Assembly: GCA_900551145.1 (NCBI GenBank)
Contig: URUQ01000032.1
Coordinates: forward strand, 1-11,398
DNA length: 11,398 nt
Source of the DNA: an uncultured Eubacteriales bacterium
Lineage (GTDB): Bacteria; Bacillota; Clostridia; Christensenellales; CAG-917
Direction of reading: 5' to 3'
Shown here: piece by piece, positions 1 through 5,057 of the stretch
Numbering within the stretch: position 1 is the stretch's first letter
Layout: each line of letters begins with the position of its first letter
Made by a program: the position numbers and the translations under genes
Notes under the pieces: generated by a model
Database searches by the model: none
What the model was told of the DNA's origin: nothing
What the model saw: only the letters and a program-made list of their open reading frames with translations

Positions 1-24
1 GAATAATATACAATAATTGGATTT

Positions 25-300
25 TCAGTCTTTGCGAGGCAGGAACAGAACGTTTTTGGTGTGCACGTCGCAGTAGGAAAATGTGTGATTTTGTCCGTCG
101 TCGGATTTGACGGTGAACACTGCGGGGAATACCGCCGTAACTTCGCCTTTGATAAGAGTGGATTTGCCTCTTCCGACGTTGATTTTCATAAGCACGGGTA
201 TGCCCACGAGTTTTTGCACTCTTTCTTTTGCGCCTGCGATTGATTGTCCGATTTCTCTCATACGATAATTTTTGCCGATAATTTGAATTTTATTCGTCAT
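25..300 (-). CDS. veg: Veg family protein (biofilm-associated, DUF1021)
   Basis: A 91-residue protein that matches the small Veg family of Firmicutes by pattern. The core runs from about residue 28 to 85: a KINVGRGKS stretch aligning with the ANGGRRKT stretch of Bacillus subtilis Veg, then a GEVTAVFPAVFTV strand (family: G-x-x-x-x-x-YPS-VFVI), then FSYCDVHTKNV (family: SYSYADILT-x-x-V). In B. subtilis Veg is highly expressed and is reported to stimulate biofilm matrix genes; its biochemical role is not settled. The start is uncertain. The ATG at 300 has no clear ribosome binding site; an internal ATG at 261 (Met14) would give a 78-residue protein that begins about where other Veg proteins begin. 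The gene is divergent from the SPOCS gene, with 45 bases between the two start codons. Family call fairly sure; start unsure. Confidence 0.8.
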   Translation of the reverse strand: MTNKIQIIGKNYRMREIGQSIAGAKERVQKLVGIPVLMKINVGRGKSTLIKGEVTAVFPAVFTVKSDDGQNHTFSYCDVHTKNVLFLPRKD

Positions 301-335
301 ATCGCAAGACTTTTGAGAATATGTTTTTGTGAAAC

Positions 336-342
336 GGAGGAG
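336..342 (+). promoter_or_regulatory. Ribosome binding site that fixes the SPOCS gene start
   Basis: GGAGGAG lies just before the ATG at 346. The reading frame stays open upstream to a TTG at 244, but that region overlaps the veg-like gene on the other strand and has no such site, so 346 is the better start. Confidence 0.8.
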
Positions 343-345
343 TAT

Positions 346-1839
346 ATGTTCAATTTTGAGAAAATAAGTGCAAGCAAATTTTACACCGCGCCGTCCGTCG
401 AGAGAGTGGTTGAGTTTTCACCGCAAGACGTTGATATGAGCAACGTCGCAAAGGTGTTGTCGCTTGCGGTTGACGCAAAAAGCACGACCGTAGAAGCGCA
501 CGACGGATACGTGCAAGTAAGCGGACGAACCAATTTCCGACTTATCTACATCGACAAAGAGGGCGTGGCAAGAGGCGTAGATTACAACGCCGATTTTGAA
601 GTAAGAGTGGACGGAGAATTTGCGGAGGGTGACAACGCTCGTTGCGACATATACGTCACCGAAGCGGACGTAGGCGCAACGGACAGATTGTCTTTGACCG
701 CCGTCCTCGACATAAGAGCAAGCGCAATCAAGCGTGACGAAATAGAGATGCTTACCTCTTGCGAGAACTGCTATACCACCACAAAAGAAATTTTCGTGCC
801 GTCCTTTATCGCAACCAAAACGTCGTCCGTACCCTTTGACGACGAGGCGAACGTAGGCGGTGAAATAAGCGCGGTGCTCGGGCTCAATACCGTGTGTATC
901 GCAAAACAGTCCGTCGCCACCGACGGCGGCGCGAAAACCAAATTCCAAGTGATTGCCAACGTAACTTACGTCGAAAACGGCGAGATTAAGCAACGCGCTT
1001 TCAATATCCCTATCGAGGACGAATTTAGTCTCGACGGCGTTACACTGTCGGACGCAATCAAAGTCGAAGCGTGCATAAAGACGGCAAAAGTCGTGCTCCA
1101 AGGCGTGACAGACGACAATATTATAAGAGTCGAAGGAGAGGTGCAAATCAAAGTCGGCGCATTTAGATGCTCAAAAACGGAAATTGTGAGCGACCTTTTC
1201 ATGCTCTCCAACGAGACGGAAATCGAGCGCAAGAGCGCAAATTATCAATGCTTTGACGGATGCGGATACTTTGTGCAAGGCGTGAGCGGAACGGCAATGC
1301 TCGGCGACAACAAGCCCGCCGCTCTTCAAGTGTGCGCGATGCCGTACGCAAGGTGTTATACCACTCGTTCGTACGTAACCGAGGACAATAGACTCGTGGC
1401 CGAAGGCGTCGTCAACACCGATATTATTTACACCGACGAAAACGGCTACAACGCGGTGCGTGCGGAAATCCCGTTTGCGGTGGCGGTTGCAAGCGAAATT
1501 CCGTTCTCAAAAGAGGTCAGAGTACATTGCGACGTGCAAAGAATAGACGCGAATGTCGTGAGAGAAAGAGAATTCGATATCGTTATGGATATAGCGGTCA
1601 AGGCTTGCGGATATTCCGACCTGCAAGCGGACTATATATCCGCCGTCACGGTTGGCGAGGCAAGAGTAACCAACACGTCCGCATTGTCCGTATACGTGGC
1701 TTCCGAGGGGGAGGAAATGCTCGATATTTGCAAGGCGCTATCCGCAATGCCGGGCGACGTAATTGCGCAAAATCCGACGCTCGAAACGCCGACGAAAGAA
1801 GGAGATAAGATAGTTTATTTCAGAGCGTTGAAACAATAA
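346..1839 (+). CDS. SPOCS (DUF3794) repeat protein with C-terminal LysM-like domain, SipL-like
   Basis: A 497-residue protein with no signal peptide or membrane helix, so probably cytosolic. It shows repeated beta-rich SPOCS/DUF3794-type units at about residues 38-125, 196-270 and 345-420, with recurring 'G-x-V/TNFRLIYID' and 'EGVVNTDIIYTDENG' type strands. The last 50 residues (about 447-494) look like a diverged LysM domain: VYVASEGEEMLDICKAL, then DVIAQNPTL, then EGDKIVYFRAL. SPOCS repeats plus terminal LysM at about 500 residues is the layout of SipL, which binds SpoIVA when the clostridial spore coat is assembled around the forespore. In the LysM part the usual GDTLWDIA is GEEMLDIC, so binding may differ. 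The SipL role is inferred from layout; SPOCS proteins also occur in clostridia not known to form spores. The gene ends at a strong terminator (1854-1886). Confidence 0.75.
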   Translation: MFNFEKISASKFYTAPSVERVVEFSPQDVDMSNVAKVLSLAVDAKSTTVEAHDGYVQVSGRTNFRLIYIDKEGVARGVDYNADFEVRVDGEFAEGDNARCDIYVTEADVGATDRLSLTAVLDIRASAIKRDEIEMLTSCENCYTTTKEIFVPSFIATKTSSVPFDDEANVGGEISAVLGLNTVCIAKQSVATDGGAKTKFQVIANVTYVENGEIKQRAFNIPIEDEFSLDGVTLSDAIKVEACIKTAKVVLQGVTDDNIIRVEGEVQIKVGAFRCSKTEIVSDLFMLSNETEIERKSANYQCFDGCGYFVQGVSGTAMLGDNKPAALQVCAMPYARCYTTRSYVTEDNRLVAEGVVNTDIIYTDENGYNAVRAEIPFAVAVASEIPFSKEVRVHCDVQRIDANVVREREFDIVMDIAVKACGYSDLQADYISAVTVGEARVTNTSALSVYVASEGEEMLDICKALSAMPGDVIAQNPTLETPTKEGDKIVYFRALKQ

Positions 1840-1853
1840 GTGTCGTGAGAATA

Positions 1854-1886
1854 TGAAAAAGCGTGCATCTAATGCACGCTTTTTCA
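1854..1886. terminator. Bidirectional intrinsic terminator
   Basis: Perfect 15-bp inverted repeat, TGAAAAAGCGTGCAT and its complement, around a 3-base loop. The A run on the left arm and T run on the right arm give a U-tract on either strand. It sits 14 bases after the SPOCS stop codon and 39 bases after the stop of the minus-strand lipoprotein gene, so it serves both convergent genes. Confidence 0.9.
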
Positions 1887-1925
1887 CATAGGGGGATAAA
1901 AGGTTTCAAGCAATGCTTGACAAAA

Positions 1926-3497
1926 TTAAACTCGATTTTTACTGCCGTCTTTGCGACTTTCTTTTATTAAGAGAATATAGTCGATTGCGTCGTTTACGGC
2001 TTTTTCTTTTGCTTTGTTGAAGAGTTGAAGTGCGTCGTCAAAAGCGGATTTCGCACTTGAAAATTCCTCTTTTATTTTCGCTTCGTCCTCTTCGGTGAGT
2101 GCCATCTCGTTTTTTGCAGATTGCACAAAATCATTGAGGTAAGCGATTGCTCTATCTATGCCGGAATAATCGTCGTAGTCCACGTTTTCGGGTTTGCATT
2201 GACCGAGAATATTGTCGACGTCTAAGCCCGCAAGATTGAGCATAAGCGTTATTTGAGGCGTTGAAAGGGTGGTTTTTATTGCGAGTATGCGCTTGTTTAC
2301 GTCGTCGATTGAGAATTGCATGTCCTCTTCGTCCTTGTCGGCGGTTACGAGATACTTGTTGCAAATGTTTTCGTACACGCTTGCAAGGCGCGTCCTTTCT
2401 TGCTCGCTTGCGTTGCGATAGAGTTTGTCGACAAAGAATGCAAGTGCGGATTTTGATATCTTAATGCTGTTTTTTTCAGTAGTAGCGTCGACGGCTTTTT
2501 TAAATTCGTCCGTCGATACGCCCAAGTCGTCTGCAATTTCGGATATTACGATTTGCGACACTGTATATATCGGGTTTGCCAAATAGCTTGCAAATCTCGT
2601 CTGATAGTAGGTGAGGGAAAGCAAATACGCATTTGTCGCGGTGTACTTGATTGCGCTTGACATTTTTGCAAGGTTTGCCATTGCTTCGGGATAATTTGCG
2701 TTAGAATACGCGTCGAGTGCGTTGGTAACAAAGTGCTTTACGTAGAAAGTGCCTTCAAGCGTTTGCACCGTGTTATTGTACACGAGTTTGGCTTTGTCCA
2801 CTTGCTTTTTGTACGCATCACCGTACGTTGCGTCGGCATTGTTTTGCAAAACGGAAGCGATTGACAACAGTTCTTCCGTGCTTTTTCCCGCCAACGCTTC
2901 GTAGTTTTGGGACGGATCGGATTCCATAGCACGTTTTACAAGCTTGAAGTTGCCCACGGACAAAGATTGAATATTTTTATCCGTCGAATATTGCGATTTG
3001 AGTTTTGCAAGTTCTGTGCCAAGAGAAAGACTGATTCCGTTTGCGATAGACACGCTCAAAGACTTGTTTTGCTCTTGCACGCCTTTTGCGAAAGAGTCTG
3101 ATATCGATTTAAAGAGTTTGTTTTGCTTATCGTCCGATGAGGATACAACGCACAAGTCGATTGTTGAGTTTTCCTCTTTGAGATATCCGTAATCCACCGC
3201 AAGCGATGCAATATTTTCAATTGCGACGCTCACCTTTGCGCCGACGATGCCGTCTTCTCTGAACAAGAGCACTCTTGCGTCCTCGTTTGCGCCCGTGACG
3301 CTCATAACTTCGTCGTGCTGGTCAAGCACGAGTTCTATGGACGGATTGATATCGACGCTGACGTAAGAGGTTGCTTTCGGAGTGAACGAAATAATGTCGG
3401 GAGCAAGAGAATTGCACGCAATTAAACACACGGCACAAAGCACCGTGAACGCAAGGCACAAAGCCAACAAAATTGACGTTTTTTTATAATTGCGCAT
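1926..3497 (-). CDS. Lipoprotein with RsgI-type extracytoplasmic domain (Asn-Pro motif)
   Basis: A 523-residue protein. Residues 1-28 are a lipoprotein signal peptide (KK near the start, a hydrophobic run, then LIAC with Cys28 as the lipid anchor), so it should sit on the outer face of the membrane. Residues 44-120 match the extracytoplasmic core domain of RsgI anti-sigma factors: SYVSVDINPSIELVLD, then EVMSVTGANEDARVLL, then a helix. A following segment at about 178-214 (GNFKLVKRAMESDPSQNYEA, KSTEELLSIA) also fits RsgI proteins. Asn51-Pro52 is the bond at which RsgI-family proteins are reported to cleave themselves. Residues 216-523 are helical, charged and not recognised. No cytoplasmic anti-sigma segment is present, unlike true RsgI. 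AGAGGAAAG at 3501-3509 is a good ribosome binding site. It is divergent from the sigma factor operon, which suggests a shared signalling role (inferred). Confidence 0.75.
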   Translation of the reverse strand: MRNYKKTSILLALCLAFTVLCAVCLIACNSLAPDIISFTPKATSYVSVDINPSIELVLDQHDEVMSVTGANEDARVLLFREDGIVGAKVSVAIENIASLAVDYGYLKEENSTIDLCVVSSSDDKQNKLFKSISDSFAKGVQEQNKSLSVSIANGISLSLGTELAKLKSQYSTDKNIQSLSVGNFKLVKRAMESDPSQNYEALAGKSTEELLSIASVLQNNADATYGDAYKKQVDKAKLVYNNTVQTLEGTFYVKHFVTNALDAYSNANYPEAMANLAKMSSAIKYTATNAYLLSLTYYQTRFASYLANPIYTVSQIVISEIADDLGVSTDEFKKAVDATTEKNSIKISKSALAFFVDKLYRNASEQERTRLASVYENICNKYLVTADKDEEDMQFSIDDVNKRILAIKTTLSTPQITLMLNLAGLDVDNILGQCKPENVDYDDYSGIDRAIAYLNDFVQSAKNEMALTEEDEAKIKEEFSSAKSAFDDALQLFNKAKEKAVNDAIDYILLIKESRKDGSKNRV

Positions 3498-3522
3498 ACT
3501 CTTTCCTCTATTTTATATATAG

Positions 3523-3550
3523 ATAATATACCAAAAATATAAAAACACAA
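3523..3550 (-). promoter_or_regulatory. Candidate promoter of the RsgI-domain lipoprotein
   Basis: On the minus strand TTGTGT (3545-3550), 16 bases, then TATTAT (3523-3528), followed by the AGAGGAAAG ribosome site and the ATG at 3497. The whole stretch is AT-rich, so the match could be chance. Confidence 0.4.
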
Positions 3551-3584
3551 TAAAAGCAACATTAAGATAATCAAAAGAATATCC

Positions 3585-3601
3585 AAAAATCGCTGATTTT
3601 T
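3585..3601. repeat. Small AT-rich inverted repeat in the divergent promoter region
   Basis: AAAAATC, 3-base loop, GATTTTT, a perfect 7-bp inverted repeat in the 209-base gap between the divergent lipoprotein and sigma genes. It could be an operator or a weak hairpin; the stem is nearly all A-T, so chance is a real option. Apart from this and the two promoter candidates I see nothing else in the gap 3498-3706. Confidence 0.3.
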
Positions 3602-3671
3602 GCAAAATTTGCGTACGATATCGAGCAAATGCACGATAAAACGCAATCCACGTCGCATTGAATAAAGAATG

Positions 3672-3700
3672 TTGAGATATCTTGACTTGTGTGCTAAAAT
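3672..3700 (+). promoter_or_regulatory. Candidate sigma-A-type promoter of the sigma factor gene, leaderless
   Basis: TTGAGA (3672-3677), 17 bases, then TAAAAT (3695-3700). The predicted start point, about 6-8 bases on, falls on the A of the ATG at 3707. No ribosome binding site lies before that ATG, which fits a leaderless message. A second pair, TTGACT (3682-3687) and TATAAT (3700-3705), is only 12 bases apart and is unlikely to work together. Confidence 0.5.
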
Positions 3701-3706
3701 ATAATT

Positions 3707-4246
3707 ATGACCAAGCAAGAATTGGACAGAGAAATGCTCAAATTGCAACAAGGCAACGAAACCGCGTTTGAAAATATCTACAACGATACCAAGCGCGGAC
3801 TTTTCGCGTTTCTCTTGTCTATGACTCGCGATTATCACCTTGCAGAGGATATGATGCAGACCTCGTATATAAGGCTTAGAACCACCATATCGCAATATCG
3901 CGCAGGCTCAAACGCATACGCTTGGCTATACACCATCGCAAAGAATGTAACCATAAACGAGATAAATCGTCGCAAACGCGAAAGCGTGACGGACACCACC
4001 GATGACGACGGACGGTTCGGCTCGTACGATATGGAAGAGGCGGACTCGCCCGTCACCAAAGCGATGAACAAAGTGCTCAGCGACGAGGAAAGACAGATAG
4101 TCACCTTGCACGTCATATCGGGATTTAAGCATAGAGAGATAGCCGATACGCTCGAAAAACCGCTCGGAACGGTGCTGTGGGCATACAACAACGCGCTTGC
4201 AAAAATAAAGAAAGAATTGCAAAAGGAGGGGAAAGATGAAGATTAG
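3707..4246 (+). CDS. RNA polymerase sigma factor, ECF-like sigma-70 family
   Basis: A 179-residue protein with the two-domain layout and size of ECF sigma factors. Region 2 spans about residues 17-90: the GNETAFENIYNDTKR opening, LLSMTRDYHLAEDMMQTSYI (the core-binding and -10 recognition helix, with AEDMMQ in place of the usual AEDLVQ), and AWLYTIAKNVTINEINRRKR. An acidic linker (95-113) follows. Region 4, about 115-172, is LSDEERQIVTLHVISGFKHR, the EIADTLEKPLGTV helix-turn-helix, and a basic tail. It should direct core RNA polymerase to a small regulon. No ribosome binding site precedes the ATG (see the promoter entry). Its last 11 bases overlap the next gene, so the two are translationally coupled and the neighbour is the likely anti-sigma factor. 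I cannot assign it to a numbered ECF group; it is much shorter than SigI, the usual RsgI partner. Confidence 0.9.
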   Translation: MTKQELDREMLKLQQGNETAFENIYNDTKRGLFAFLLSMTRDYHLAEDMMQTSYIRLRTTISQYRAGSNAYAWLYTIAKNVTINEINRRKRESVTDTTDDDGRFGSYDMEEADSPVTKAMNKVLSDEERQIVTLHVISGFKHREIADTLEKPLGTVLWAYNNALAKIKKELQKEGKDED

Positions 4247-4895
4247 GGATATCAAAAACAATCTCAAAAACGAACACGACGAAAAGTCGGTGCCCGACGT
4301 CTTTTCCCGTGCAAAGAAAGCTCCGATAAACAGACTTTTGACGGGTGAAGAGCCTTTGCGCGCTTTCGATAAGACCACGGCGGTACGCCTATTGTGGATT
4401 GCGCTTGCGCTTTTGTTGGTGTGCGCGCTTGCGTTTTCCGCACTTGCGCTTATGCAAGACAATAAGCCCGCGCCCTCTCAAAGTTATGTGAGATTGAGCG
4501 TCGAAAGCGAGGGCAAAACGATTGTTTACGGTTTTGTTATAAGCGACGAAAGTGTGATCGTTTGCACGTTGGAGCGCGACGGCGAGGATACGCCTTTTAG
4601 CAACGTCGGCAAACAAGGTGAAAACATCAAATACGCAATAAACGAGGTTTATCGGGTTAAAAACGATGATAAAGCGTGCATTTGCGTGATTGGGGAAGAT
4701 AGAAGCACTGCGTTGCGACTTGCAACCGCACTCGTTTCGGCAATTCGCGACGGTATGCAAAGCGGGGAAGAAGCGGTGTTATCTTACGCAGTAAACGACG
4801 CCTCCGTAACGAGCGAACTTACTGCCTTGCTATCGCTTGAACAAAATGCAACCGCCGACCAAATCGCAAAAACGTATTTTGAGAAATTTGCATAA
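4236..4895 (+). CDS. Putative membrane-bound anti-sigma factor with short RsgI-like ectodomain
   Basis: A 219-residue single-pass membrane protein. Residues 1-49 are hydrophilic and should face the cytoplasm; 50-73 form one strong helix (LLWIALALLLVCALAFSAL); 80-219 are outside. AAGGAGGGG at 4223-4231 is a near-perfect ribosome site inside the end of the sigma gene, and the overlap with that gene is the main ground for the anti-sigma call. The cytoplasmic part has no HxxxCxxC zinc motif, so it is not a ZAS-type anti-sigma. The ectodomain starts SYVRLSVE and goes on to a strand ESVIVCTL, a helix IKYAINEV, a strand ACICVIG and a helix STALRLATALVSAI. This order resembles the RsgI core domain in the divergent lipoprotein (SYVSVDI, EVMSVTG, VAIENIASLA, IDLCVVSS), but the Asn-Pro pair is missing. 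The homology is a weak by-eye alignment. Confidence 0.65.
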   Translation: MKIRDIKNNLKNEHDEKSVPDVFSRAKKAPINRLLTGEEPLRAFDKTTAVRLLWIALALLLVCALAFSALALMQDNKPAPSQSYVRLSVESEGKTIVYGFVISDESVIVCTLERDGEDTPFSNVGKQGENIKYAINEVYRVKNDDKACICVIGEDRSTALRLATALVSAIRDGMQSGEEAVLSYAVNDASVTSELTALLSLEQNATADQIAKTYFEKFA

Positions 4896-4906
4896 AAATC
4901 ATAATA

Positions 4907-4965
4907 CGCGCCTTAAATACGAGTTAAAAACGCTTCGGCGACAAAAACTTGTTGAAAAAGGCGCG
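4907..4965 (+). terminator. Possible weak terminator or long-loop hairpin after the sigma operon
   Basis: CGCGCCTT (4907-4914) pairs exactly with AAGGCGCG (4958-4965) across a 43-base loop, followed by CTTTAT. The long loop and poor U-tract make this a weak terminator at best, and its right arm overlaps the spacer of the next promoter. No better terminator is visible, so some read-through into the next gene is possible. Confidence 0.25.
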
Positions 4966-4980
4966 CTTTATATGTATAAT
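4952..4980 (+). promoter_or_regulatory. Strong sigma-A-type promoter of the InlB/GLUG lipoprotein
   Basis: TTGAAA (4952-4957), exactly 17 bases, then consensus TATAAT (4975-4980). The message would start near 4987 and have a leader of about 70 bases. The gene therefore probably has its own housekeeping promoter and does not depend only on the sigma operon upstream. Confidence 0.75.
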
Positions 4981-5019
4981 ATAATTTATCTATCTATTCA
5001 TACTAATCATAATAGCGCG

Positions 5020-5039
5020 GGCGCGCATATTATCGCGCC
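5020..5039 (+). repeat. Leader hairpin before the InlB/GLUG lipoprotein
   Basis: GGCGCG (5020-5025) and CGCGCC (5034-5039) form a 6-bp all-GC stem with an 8-base loop, ending 6 bases before the CGGAG ribosome site (5046-5050). It does not cover that site. It may stabilise the message or tune initiation; no known riboswitch was recognised. Confidence 0.4.
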
Positions 5040-5057
5040 TTCGCTCGGAGAACTTAT

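Noticed and set aside
244..345. Upstream extension of the SPOCS gene to a TTG at 244
   Set aside because: The added 34 residues overlap the veg-like gene on the other strand and do not look like SPOCS sequence; the ATG at 346 has the ribosome site.
418..1146. 242-codon minus-strand frame opposite the SPOCS gene
   Set aside because: Same register effect; no domain, no ribosome site, and the SPOCS protein on the other strand is clear.
1907..1919. CAAGC-AAT-GCTTG hairpin near the end of the RsgI-domain lipoprotein gene
   Set aside because: A 5-bp stem is expected by chance, and the strong terminator at 1854-1886 already accounts for the end of the transcript.
3422..3895. 157-codon minus-strand frame crossing the lipoprotein start, the promoter region and the sigma gene start
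   Set aside because: It overlaps two better genes and both promoter regions and shows no family match.
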